DNA of 64,000 nt from Mycolicibacterium porcinum (GTDB lineage: Bacteria > Actinomycetota > Actinomycetes > Mycobacteriales > Mycobacteriaceae). Shown here piece after piece: positions 57,450 through 64,000 of this stretch. A model generated the notes under the pieces. That model was given only the letters and a program-made list of their open reading frames with translations. It did not search any database and was not told where the DNA came from. Each line of letters starts with the position of its first letter. Position 1 is the stretch's first letter. The stretch lies in assembly GCA_001942045.1 (NCBI GenBank), contig MSTD01000012.1:62001-126000 (forward strand). Direction: 5' to 3'. Made by a program: the position numbers and the translations under genes.

Positions 57450-58174
57450 GGCTTGTCCGCCCGGATGACGACAAGCCATTCCTCGGCCCGACCGGGTAAC
57501 AATCTTCCGCTCTCCCGCAGCCAGTTCGCTTGGCCATGCAGCACCGGACCGAAGGGAATCAATTGCTTGGCATAGATTTCCGCATGCAGTCCGGTTGCGC
57601 GCAGTGATCGAAGTGACCGTTCGGTGTCGGCGAACTCGGACTGCACCAGAAACAGGGACCCGCCCTCGGCCAGCATGGCAGCAGCCGACCGGCACAGTGG
57701 GTCCAGTACCAGTCGGCCGTCGGGACCGCCGTCCCACGAAGCCATCGGACCGGTCGGTGAGACGCATTCAGGAGTGGTGCCCGGCCCGACCGGGACGTAG
57801 GGCGGATTGCAGACGACGACGTCGAACGGTTCCTGCTCCAGCGCCTGACTCCAGGACCCGAGTATCGCCTCGACATCGACCTGCGCGGCAAGCGCGTTGG
57901 CCTGGGTACAGTGCACCGCAGCCGGCGAAATATCCAGCGCGATAACCGCACTGGCCCCGAGTTCGGCGGCTGCGATGGCCACCACGCCACTTCCGGAGCA
58001 GAGGTCCACCACCCGTCGGCCCACCACCGCGTCGCTGCGCTCCAGCGCATCGATGAGCAGCCACGTATCGTGTTGCGGCCGGTAAACGCTCTCGGCGCCA
58101 AGGGAAAGCATCCTTATTCGATACCCATCCGCGCCCCCGGCAAACACGGAGTCCGGCAATGTCGGTTTCGTCAC
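57446..58174 (-). CDS. HemK/PrmC-like class I methyltransferase
   Basis: SAM-dependent methyltransferase (242 aa) with motif I VVDLCSGSGVVAIAAA and the N5-glutamine methyltransferase motif NPPYVP. This places it among HemK/MTQ2-like protein methyltransferases, although prmC proper is usually next to prfA. The target is unknown. GTG 58174 is chosen; ATG 58111 (MLSLGAES) is the alternative. It is divergent from csbD across its SigF promoter. Confidence 0.8.
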   Translation of the reverse strand: MTKPTLPDSVFAGGADGYRIRMLSLGAESVYRPQHDTWLLIDALERSDAVVGRRVVDLCSGSGVVAIAAAELGASAVIALDISPAAVHCTQANALAAQVDVEAILGSWSQALEQEPFDVVVCNPPYVPVGPGTTPECVSPTGPMASWDGGPDGRLVLDPLCRSAAAMLAEGGSLFLVQSEFADTERSLRSLRATGLHAEIYAKQLIPFGPVLHGQANWLRESGRLLPGRAEEWLVVIRADKP

Positions 58175-58179
58175 GTCAC

Positions 58180-58204
58180 GTTTAGCGCCGCGGTATCCGG
58201 GCAT
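58180..58204 (+). promoter_or_regulatory. SigF-type promoter of csbD
   Basis: GTTT (58180-58183) - 15 nt - GGGCAT (58199-58204). Predicted start near 58211 leaves a leader of about 60 nt before ATG 58272. Confidence 0.65.
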
Positions 58205-58271
58205 CCATGTGGGTGCGTGGAGAAAACCGCGTGGAAATGACCAATCCACTCCCAGCAGCGGAAAGGTAAGC

Positions 58272-58514
58272 ATGACCGAGAAGAACTCAGGACCCGAAGA
58301 AGGCATCAAGGGCGTCGTCGAGGACGTCAAGGGCAAGGCAAAAGAAGCCGTCGGCACGGTGACCGGCCGCGAGGATCTTGTTCGCGAGGGCAAAGCCCAG
58401 CAGGACAAGGCCGATGCGCAGCAGGACGCCGCCAAGAAGGAGGCAGAAGCCGAATCGGCCCGGGCGGGAGCCAAGGCTGCCGAACAGCGAGAGCAGGCGA
58501 ACCAGCGGCCCTAG
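58272..58514 (+). CDS. CsbD-family stress protein
   Basis: Hydrophilic, lysine/glutamate-rich protein of 80 aa. It opens with the CsbD repeat (GIKGVVEDVKGKAKEAVGTVTG) and ends in an Ala/Glu/Gln helix. CsbD proteins are classic general-stress (sigma-B) regulon members; here the SigF promoter fits. Molecular role unknown. AAAGG precedes ATG 58272. Confidence 0.86.
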   Translation: MTEKNSGPEEGIKGVVEDVKGKAKEAVGTVTGREDLVREGKAQQDKADAQQDAAKKEAEAESARAGAKAAEQREQANQRP

Positions 58515-58529
58515 GCCGACCTGATTGAA

Positions 58530-58563
58530 GAGATGGCCCAGCCACGATTGGCTGGGCCATCTC
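58530..58563. terminator. Bidirectional hairpin between csbD and the UsfY-like gene
   Basis: Perfect 14-bp stem (GAGATGGCCCAGCC and its complement) with a 6-nt loop. It is 16 nt after the csbD stop and 12 nt beyond the stop of the convergent UsfY-like gene. Confidence 0.82.
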
Positions 58564-58574
58564 GTCGTGTCGGG

Positions 58575-58883
58575 TCAACTGTTGGGTGCCTGCTTGATCA
58601 CCTCGGGATGCTCTGCGTACCAACGTTCTTCGATCCGGCGCACGCGCAGGTGCGCGATGGCCAGCCACAACCCACCGGCAAGCAGACCTATGGCGGCCAG
58701 GATCGCGAGCACCACCGCCACCCCGGTGTTGCCGGTCGCGAAGCCGACCAGGCACGCCACGAACATCACCAGGCCCAGGCCGACGAGGGCCAGCGCGGGC
58801 ATATTGCGGTTGTCCTTCATCGACTCGCCGGCGTGCGGCCGGGTAGTCCTGGTGTGGTCGACAGGGTCGTCGGGACCCTTCAT
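58575..58883 (-). CDS. UsfY-like stress protein, copy 2
   Basis: Membrane protein of 102 aa with the UsfY opening DPVDHTRTTRPHAGESMKDN, two helices (about 27-47, 53-73) and the ending RRIEERWYAEHPE. It is paralogous to 46510-46818. GGGAGA lies 6 nt before ATG 58883. Located 12 nt downstream of the FMN-reductase gene, so probably cotranscribed with it. Confidence 0.82.
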   Translation of the reverse strand: MKGPDDPVDHTRTTRPHAGESMKDNRNMPALALVGLGLVMFVACLVGFATGNTGVAVVLAILAAIGLLAGGLWLAIAHLRVRRIEERWYAEHPEVIKQAPNS

Positions 58884-58895
58884 GGTTCTCCCCTC

Positions 58896-59513
58896 TCACT
58901 CGTAACGCGGGTACTCGCCCACCTTGAGCAGTCCCGCCAGATGCGCCGCATTACGCGCAGCCGCGGCGGTGGCGTCGGCGACCGGGCCCGGCACCTCATC
59001 GAGGTCCTGGTAGTCGGTGCCGTGCATGGCCTCGCCGTTCCAGTACGTACAGCCCTGGGCCGGGATGCTGTAGCCGATGTCGTTGAGCGCCTGGAAGATA
59101 TCTGCCACCGTCTTGTGCGCACCGTCCTCGTTGCCGACGACCGACACCAGGGCGACTTTGCCTGCCACCACAGGGCGACCGGCGTCGTCGGTGTTGGACA
59201 GTTCGGCGTCGAGCCGCTCCAGGACGCGCTGGGCGATACTCGACGGATGGCCGAGCCACACCGGGGTCGACAACAGCAGGATGTCGGCGTCGAGGACCTT
59301 CTTGCGGATCTCGGGCCACTGGTCGTCGCCACCCATATCGGCCTCTACCCCGGGTTCGATGACGAAGTCCGCGCAGCGCAGCGACTCCGTGCCCACTCCG
59401 AGCACACCGAGATTCTCGAGGACCTGGTCGGCGATCAGCTCGCTGCTGGACTCTGCCGGCCGACGTTTGAGGCTGCAGACCAGAGCCAGAGCGGTCAGGG
59501 TCGGAGCCGCCAT
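58896..59513 (-). CDS. NADPH-dependent FMN reductase/flavodoxin-like protein
   Basis: Flavodoxin-fold oxidoreductase, 205 aa. LVCSLKRRPAESSSELIADQV is the FMN-phosphate loop; LLLSTPVWLGHPSSIAQRVLER and VVGNEDGAHKT are typical of the NAD(P)H:FMN reductase/WrbA-like group. It may reduce quinones or flavin under stress. ATG 59513 (or 59531). Middle gene of the Cys-rich protein - reductase - UsfY run. Confidence 0.85.
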   Translation of the reverse strand: MAAPTLTALALVCSLKRRPAESSSELIADQVLENLGVLGVGTESLRCADFVIEPGVEADMGGDDQWPEIRKKVLDADILLLSTPVWLGHPSSIAQRVLERLDAELSNTDDAGRPVVAGKVALVSVVGNEDGAHKTVADIFQALNDIGYSIPAQGCTYWNGEAMHGTDYQDLDEVPGPVADATAAAARNAAHLAGLLKVGEYPRYE

Positions 59514-59527
59514 GAGCTGGGCTCCCC

Positions 59528-59770
59528 TCAACCGGCGCGTTGACGGTCGACGATCTCAGAGTGTCCGGACTCTCGCGCACAGTGAGCGCAGCAGTACATC
59601 GCGTCAGCGGCCTCAACTCCGTGGCCGAGGATCCGGCAACCGCAGTGGGCGCACTCAGGCGCGACCCGAACCGCCGCGCATTCCACACTGTCGAACGTCT
59701 CGGTGTGACCGTCCCAGCTCACCGTGAAGGCTTTGTCGTAGTCGTTCCCACAAGTAGCACACGTCGCCAT
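59528..59770 (-). CDS. Cys-rich zinc-binding small protein
   Basis: Protein of 80 aa with nine cysteines in paired arrangements: CATC near the start, CAHCGC in the middle and CCAHC near the end. It also has the HGVEAADAMYCCAHCA segment seen in zinc-ribbon/metallothionein-like proteins. It likely binds zinc or another metal; not classical SmtA. First gene of the minus-strand run to UsfY copy 2. A hairpin covers its Shine-Dalgarno. Confidence 0.75.
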   Translation of the reverse strand: MATCATCGNDYDKAFTVSWDGHTETFDSVECAAVRVAPECAHCGCRILGHGVEAADAMYCCAHCARESGHSEIVDRQRAG

Positions 59771-59775
59771 CGCTC

Positions 59776-59810
59776 AACTCCCGGTTCGCTTTGCATCAGC
59801 GCCGGGAGTT
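59776..59810 (-). promoter_or_regulatory. Hairpin over the Shine-Dalgarno of the Cys-rich protein
   Basis: Perfect 9-bp arms, AACTCCCGG (59776-59784) and CCGGGAGTT (59802-59810), with a 17-nt loop. On the minus strand the downstream arm contains GGGAG, the likely ribosome-binding site, 5 nt before the ATG. It could mask translation or act as a weak terminator for the PAS-ANTAR gene upstream. A GGTTT-N16-GGGAAA at 59810-59836 is a poor SigF match. Confidence 0.45.
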
Positions 59811-59829
59811 TTCCCTGGACGGTGTGCGG

Positions 59830-60516
59830 CTAAACCTCGGACCGGACGCGCAGGTGGGCGGTGAGCAGCAACCGGTCCAAGATCGCGCGGTTGGGAAGCG
59901 TCTCGCTGTAGTCCAGACCGAGGAAATCTTCTGCCAGCTGCTCGGCCAGCAGCCGCAACTTGGTGTTGGTCTCCTGCGACCGCCACTTGAGCAATTCGAA
60001 CGCGGCATCGGCATTGATCCGATAGATCAGCATCAGCATGCCCTTGGCCTGTTCGATGGCTCCGCGGGCCTCGGCGATCTCGGCGACCGCCTCGGTGACG
60101 GCCTCCTCCCGGGCCTGCGTGATGGACGGGGAGACGTCGACGTAGAAACCGTGCGTTCCGATGATCGAGCCGTCGTCGTCGAAGAGCTGATCCCCCACCA
60201 CGACCACATGGTGGATGTCGCCGGCGGTATCGATGATTCGGTGCCGGGTGCTGAACGCGCCCGATGTGCGCCGGATCTCGAGCAGGGTGGCTGCGACCTG
60301 CCCGTAGTCCTCCGGGTGCTTGTGTGAGAGCACCAGCTCAGTAGTGGGATTCGCGGTGCCGGGTTCGTATCCGTGCATCCGCTCCACCTGCGGGGACCAT
60401 TCCCAACGCTCGTCGGCGAAATAGAACCGGAACCAACCGACACGCTGCGGCTCACCGCCGGCGAACGCATGCTCGATCGGCGACTCAGGGCTCCCCGTAT
60501 CGGGATCACTCGTCAC
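59830..60516 (-). CDS. PAS-ANTAR RNA-binding regulator
   Basis: Two-domain protein of 228 aa: a PAS fold (about 25-130; WFRFYFADERWEWSPQVERMHGYEPG) and a C-terminal ANTAR domain (about 145-205; EARGAIEQAKGMLMLIYRI with the conserved Ala/Gln/Lys-Gly-Met pattern). ANTAR domains bind two-hexaloop RNA antiterminators. The PAS part would sense a ligand or light/redox. GTG 60516 has TAGGCT (60523-60528) 6 nt upstream, a leaderless start. Confidence 0.88.
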   Translation of the reverse strand: MTSDPDTGSPESPIEHAFAGGEPQRVGWFRFYFADERWEWSPQVERMHGYEPGTANPTTELVLSHKHPEDYGQVAATLLEIRRTSGAFSTRHRIIDTAGDIHHVVVVGDQLFDDDGSIIGTHGFYVDVSPSITQAREEAVTEAVAEIAEARGAIEQAKGMLMLIYRINADAAFELLKWRSQETNTKLRLLAEQLAEDFLGLDYSETLPNRAILDRLLLTAHLRVRSEV

Positions 60517-60588
60517 GGAGTGAGCCTAGCGCGCCGAGCTGACCGGGACTCAACCGATTTGTCACAGGTGACGTCTACATTCGCCGAC

Positions 60589-61164
60589 GTGAGACGGCTT
60601 CGGATCAAGCTCTTTATCGCCGCCGGCGCGGCGGGTGCACTCGCCGGTCACCTGGCCGGCCTCGGTGTGGCCTGGAGCCTGGTGGTCGGCGTGGTGGTGC
60701 CGCTGGCCTTGGCCGCCACTCCGCGGTTCGTGGCCGGTGCGTTCCATGGGGCCAGCACTCCCAGCGCGCGCGAGCAGGCAGCTACGGAGATGACCGGACT
60801 GGAATTCGAGGACCACGTGGCTCACGTGGCCCGGTCCTGCGGGTTGCCGGTGATCATGACGCCGCTCACCGGGGACTGGGGCGTGGATCTGATCGTCGGT
60901 CACCGGCCGAACCGCATTGCGGTGCAATGCAAACGGTTGTCACGGCCGGTGGGTGCGGGCGCGGTCCAGGAAGTTGTGGCAGGTGCGCCGATGCAGGATT
61001 GCGCCAGGACCATGGTGGTGACGAACAACGAATTCACGCCGGCCGCGCGTAAACTCGCCGAACTTCACGGTTGCGAGTTGGTGGGTGGCTCCGATCTGCC
61101 CAGGCTCAAGTCGATCCTGCGCCGCGCGGCGTCGTCAGAAGAACCCGCGGCCGACCAGCCCTAG
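60589..61164 (+). CDS. Membrane-anchored Mrr-like restriction endonuclease-fold protein
   Basis: Protein of 191 aa: two N-terminal transmembrane helices (about 7-24 and 27-44), then an Mrr_cat-type nuclease domain with GLEFEDHVAHV, Asp100 in GDWGVDLIV and Gln113-x-Lys115 in VQCKR (the PD-QxK variant). It could cut foreign or modified DNA at the membrane; no methyltransferase partner is adjacent. GTG 60589 follows TACATT (60576-60581) by 7 nt. The stop overlaps the convergent lat gene by 4 nt. Confidence 0.82.
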   Translation: MRRLRIKLFIAAGAAGALAGHLAGLGVAWSLVVGVVVPLALAATPRFVAGAFHGASTPSAREQAATEMTGLEFEDHVAHVARSCGLPVIMTPLTGDWGVDLIVGHRPNRIAVQCKRLSRPVGAGAVQEVVAGAPMQDCARTMVVTNNEFTPAARKLAELHGCELVGGSDLPRLKSILRRAASSEEPAADQP

Positions 61165-62495
61165 CCCGTCAGCGGTGCTCGCAGCGCATCCCGCACCGCC
61201 GCCAAACACTCGTCGATCTCCTTGCGCGTCACACCCAGCGACGGCCGGAACCGTACGGAATCGGTCCCGCTCGGCAGCATGATGACGTGGCGGTCCCAGA
61301 TCCGCCGAACCAGCTCGTCGCGCGCGGCGGCGGTGCGCAGGCTGAAGGCACACATCAGACCGCGGCCACGCGGAGCGAGCACCGTTTCGGGGAAATCCGT
61401 TGCCAGCAGGCGCAACTGGCCGAGCAGGTAGTCACCCGTCACTTCGGCGTTACGGAACAGGCCCTCGGACTCGATCACCTCGAGGATGCGCCGTGAGCGC
61501 ACCATGTCGACCAGGTTGCCGCCCCAGGTGGAGTTGATCCGCGAGCTCACGGTGAAGACGTTGTCGGCAACGTCGTCGACCTTGCCGCCCGCCATCACCC
61601 CACACACCTGCGTCTTCTTCCCGAAGGCGACCGCATCCGGCGTCACCTCCAATTGCTGGTAAGCCCAGGCAGTTCCGGTGATCCCGCACCCGGTCTGCAC
61701 CTCGTCGAACATCAGCAGTGCGTCGAACTCGTCGCACAACTCGCGCATCGCCGCGAAGAACTGGGGCCGCATGTGCCGGTCACCGCCCTCGCCCTGGATC
61801 GGTTCGGCGATGAAGCAAGCGATGTCGTGCGGGTTGGCCTCGAAGGCCGCTCTGGCCGCCCGTAGCGAATCGGCTTCGAGCGCAGCGATATCCACGCCGG
61901 ACCGCAGGTAGGGCGCGTCGATGCGGGGCCAGTCGAACTTCGGGAAGCGCGCCACCTTGACCGGATCGGTGTTGGTCAAAGACATGGTGTACCCGCTGCG
62001 GCCGTGGAACGCCCCGCGCAGGTGTAACACCTTGGTGCCCAGTGCCGGGTCGATCCCGCGGGCCTCGTTGTGCCGGCTCTTCCAGTCGAAGGCCACCTTG
62101 AGTGCGTTCTCGACCGCCAGGGCGCCGCCGTCGACGAAGAACAGATGCGGCAGGTCCGGATCCCCCAATACCCGCCGGAAGGTGTCGACGAACCGGGCCA
62201 TCGGCACGCTGTAGATGTCGGAATTACTCGGCTTGTTGACGGCCACCCGGCTCAGTTCAGCCCGGAACTGCTCATCGTCGGCCAGTGCCGGGTGGTTCAT
62301 CCCCAGCGCGGACGAGGCGAAGAACGTGAACATGTCCAGGAAACGTTCGCCGGTGCGTGCATCGACCAGATATGAGCCCCCAGAGCGGTCCAAGTCGAGG
62401 ACGAAATCGAAGCCGTCGGTCAGGATGCTGCGCGCGAGGACCGCTCGTACCCGGTCAGGCGTTACGTGCGGCGTGGTCGTCAGCACTGCGGTCAT
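61161..62495 (-). CDS. lat: L-lysine 6-transaminase
   Basis: PLP-dependent class III aminotransferase (444 aa) moving the epsilon-amino group of lysine to 2-oxoglutarate, giving the semialdehyde that cyclises to piperideine-6-carboxylate. DEVQTG (264-269) binds PLP and the Schiff-base lysine is Lys293 or Lys294 in FGKKTQ. ATG 62495 follows TAGTAT (62502-62507) by 6 nt (leaderless). Regulated in starvation in M. tuberculosis; here LrpA and an operator-like palindrome are adjacent. Confidence 0.95.
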   Translation of the reverse strand: MTAVLTTTPHVTPDRVRAVLARSILTDGFDFVLDLDRSGGSYLVDARTGERFLDMFTFFASSALGMNHPALADDEQFRAELSRVAVNKPSNSDIYSVPMARFVDTFRRVLGDPDLPHLFFVDGGALAVENALKVAFDWKSRHNEARGIDPALGTKVLHLRGAFHGRSGYTMSLTNTDPVKVARFPKFDWPRIDAPYLRSGVDIAALEADSLRAARAAFEANPHDIACFIAEPIQGEGGDRHMRPQFFAAMRELCDEFDALLMFDEVQTGCGITGTAWAYQQLEVTPDAVAFGKKTQVCGVMAGGKVDDVADNVFTVSSRINSTWGGNLVDMVRSRRILEVIESEGLFRNAEVTGDYLLGQLRLLATDFPETVLAPRGRGLMCAFSLRTAAARDELVRRIWDRHVIMLPSGTDSVRFRPSLGVTRKEIDECLAAVRDALRAPLTG

Positions 62496-62538
62496 GACGC
62501 CATACTAACGGAATCTTTACGGTAGCCGACCGACATGA

Positions 62539-62553
62539 CCGTAACTGTTACGG
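62539..62553. promoter_or_regulatory. Palindrome in the lat promoter, LrpA site candidate
   Basis: CCGTAAC-T-GTTACGG, a perfect 15-bp inverted repeat that overlaps the lrpA stop and lies about 45 nt upstream of lat. A second TTTACGG motif occurs at 62516-62522. A candidate Lrp-family operator. Confidence 0.55.
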
Positions 62554-63012
62554 AATGTAGTCTCGTCCGCTGTAAAATGTCTGCAAAATGATGGTGCTGC
62601 GCGTCCGCACGTTGGCGGCGGTCCTGATCCGCTGGAGCAGGTCCTCCAACGCCCGGGCCGAGGCCACCCGGACCAGCAGGATGTAGCTCTCCTCGCCCGC
62701 CACCGAGTGGCACGATTCGATTTCGGGGATGCGCTGCAACCGTGCGGGTGCATCATCGGGTTGAGACGGATCGAGAGGAGTGATGGCGACGAACGCCGAG
62801 AGCATGTTGCCCAGCGCCTCGGGATTGAGTCGCGCGGCATATCCGGTCACCACACCCCGCGACTCCAACCGGCGCACCCGCGCCTGCACCGCCGACACCG
62901 ACAACCCGGCCGCCGATGCCAGCTGCGCCAGCGTGGCCCTGCCGTCGGCGGCGAGGGCGCGGACCAGGATCCGGTCGGTGTCGTCCAGCACGTATTCGTC
63001 GGCTTCACCCAT
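62548..63012 (-). CDS. lrpA: Lrp/AsnC-family regulator LrpA
   Basis: Feast/famine regulator of 154 aa: N-terminal HTH (ATLAQLASAAGLSVSAVQARVRRLESRGVV) and C-terminal RAM ligand domain (SAFVAITPLDPSQ ...). It controls lat in M. tuberculosis, and the adjacent palindrome fits. ATG 63012 is preceded by TACAGT (63020-63025) 7 nt upstream. Divergent from pcd. Confidence 0.93.
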   Translation of the reverse strand: MGEADEYVLDDTDRILVRALAADGRATLAQLASAAGLSVSAVQARVRRLESRGVVTGYAARLNPEALGNMLSAFVAITPLDPSQPDDAPARLQRIPEIESCHSVAGEESYILLVRVASARALEDLLQRIRTAANVRTRSTIILQTFYSGRDYIP

Positions 63013-63054
63013 GGCCCGCACTGTAACTCCTCGGCGACCTCAGAAAGGCACACG

Positions 63055-64000
63055 ATGACCACCACCGAACGCACCGATCTCCCCACCGCAGAGGAGCTGC
63101 GCCGGCGGGTGCGGCACGCCTTGACTGCCATCGGCGCGACGGCCGAACTCGGCGAGCCGAGTGCTCCCGGTCCCGGCCTGCACGCCAGCACGCCGATCAG
63201 CGGTGACGTGTTGTTCACCCTCCCCGAAGACAGCCTCGACCACGTCGATGCCGCGATTGCCGCTGCTGCCCAAGCTTTTTCGTCATGGCGCACCACCCCG
63301 GCGCCGGTGCGTGGCGCCCTGGTGGCACGCCTGGGCGAGTTGCTCGTCGAGCACAAGGCAGATCTGGCCACCCTGGTGACGGTCGAGGCGGGCAAGATCA
63401 CGTCCGAGGCGCTGGGTGAGGTGCAGGAGATGATCGATATCTGCCAGTTCGCCGTCGGGCTCTCGCGCCAGTTGTACGGCCGCACGATCGCTTCCGAGCG
63501 CCCGGGGCACCGGCTCATGGAGACCTGGCACCCGCTGGGCGTCGTCGGGGTGATCACCGCGTTCAACTTCCCGGTCGCGGTGTGGGCGTGGAACACCGCG
63601 GTTGCGCTGGTCTGCGGCGACACCGTGGTGTGGAAACCGTCCGAACTCACCCCGCTCACCGCTATCGCCTGCCAGGCGCTGATCGAGCGGGCCGCCTCAG
63701 ACGTCGGAGTTGTCGGTACTGTCAGCCGGCTCATCCTCGGCGGACGCGAGTTGGGTGAGCGGCTGGTCGACGATCCACGGGTGGCGCTGGTCAGCGCGAC
63801 CGGCTCGGTGCGGATGGGCCAGCAGGTCGGCCCACGCGTCGCGGCACGGTTCGGCAAGGTGTTGCTCGAACTCGGCGGCAACAACGCCGCGATCGTCACA
63901 CCTTCGGCCGACCTGGATCTCGCGGTGCGGGCCATCGTGTTCTCGGCGGCGGGGACGGCGGGACAGCGCTGCACCACGCTGCGCCGGTTGATCGTGCACT
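63055..64000 (+). CDS. pcd: Aldehyde dehydrogenase (piperideine-6-carboxylate dehydrogenase), 5' part
   Basis: NAD-dependent aldehyde dehydrogenase, cut by the right window edge after 315 codons. FNFPVAVWAWN, the Lys of WKPSELTP, catalytic Glu in LELGGNN and the nucleophilic Cys in GTAGQRCTT are all present. It oxidises the lat product to alpha-aminoadipate, so lat-lrpA-pcd form the lysine-degradation locus. AAAGG lies 6-7 nt before ATG 63055. Confidence 0.92.
   Translation, partial: MTTTERTDLPTAEELRRRVRHALTAIGATAELGEPSAPGPGLHASTPISGDVLFTLPEDSLDHVDAAIAAAAQAFSSWRTTPAPVRGALVARLGELLVEHKADLATLVTVEAGKITSEALGEVQEMIDICQFAVGLSRQLYGRTIASERPGHRLMETWHPLGVVGVITAFNFPVAVWAWNTAVALVCGDTVVWKPSELTPLTAIACQALIERAASDVGVVGTVSRLILGGRELGERLVDDPRVALVSATGSVRMGQQVGPRVAARFGKVLLELGGNNAAIVTPSADLDLAVRAIVFSAAGTAGQRCTTLRRLIVH

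Noticed and set aside
59810..59836. GGTTT-N16-GGGAAA as a SigF promoter
   Set aside because: The -10 departs from GGG(T/C)A(T/C), and its start would fall inside the hairpin arm; kept only as a remark.

Overview
The window is high-GC actinobacterial DNA from a mycobacterium, most likely a fast-growing Mycolicibacterium. The evidence is the gene content (whiB2, fbiA/fbiB for F420, wbbL/rmlD for the arabinogalactan linker, accA3/accD5/accE5 for mycolate precursors, mycothiol- and F420-dependent enzymes) and a gene order that follows the M. tuberculosis Rv3252c-Rv3293 segment from memory (alkB ... manA-manB-whiB2-fbiAB-manC-wbbL-rmlD-lcp1-fadE25-purEK-birA-accD5-accE5-maf-sseA-accA3-sigF-rsbW-usfY-lat-lrpA-pcd). 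Several blocks have been inserted into that backbone. No tRNA, rRNA, CRISPR array or transposase was seen.

Layout. 1-6.3 kb: 5' part of alkB, an amino-acid permease, a methyltransferase, an AurF-like diiron oxygenase and a divergent FAD enzyme. 6.3-20.3 kb: cell-envelope sugar-nucleotide genes (manA, SIS protein, manB, manC, wbbL, rmlD, lcp1) wrapped around whiB2 and the F420 genes fbiA-fbiB-Nudix. 20.3-26.1 kb: fadE25 with a divergent TetR gene sharing a palindrome, purE/purK, GtrA, PH-domain protein and birA. 26.1-33.4 kb: an inserted steroid-type catabolic operon (NTF2-like protein, acyl-CoA ligase, KstD-type dehydrogenase, KshA-type Rieske oxygenase) with a PucR/CdaR regulator and a DUF559-type nuclease-like protein. 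33.5-42.6 kb: acyl-CoA carboxylase genes, maf, sseA/SufE pair, mdh and a MobA-like gene.

42.6-60 kb is a sigma-F stress island. It holds sigF, its anti-sigma gene rsbW, a STAS antagonist, and a second STAS/RsbW pair that looks like a copy of the first without the sigma gene. There are two UsfY paralogues. At least seven sites match the SigF pattern GTTT-N15-17-GGG(T/C)A(T/C), mostly 9-12 nt from a start codon. Their targets include an F420/LLM oxidoreductase, small membrane proteins, an unusual NRAMP-related transporter operon with two PRC-barrel-like proteins, a heme-oxygenase-like iron enzyme, CsbD and the second anti-sigma factor. 60.5-64 kb returns to the backbone: a membrane-anchored Mrr-like nuclease, lat, lrpA and the start of pcd (lysine catabolism).

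Many genes have a TANNNT -10 box 5-9 nt before a GTG/ATG, indicating leaderless transcripts, and many operon joints are GTGA/ATGA overlaps. Two unrelated operons carry an identical 22-bp element beginning at a stop codon. In both it encodes a mini-ORF starting Met-Ser-Ala-Cys-Ala-Lys that bridges the upstream stop to the downstream start. Comparisons with named families and with M. tuberculosis are from memory, not from searches.
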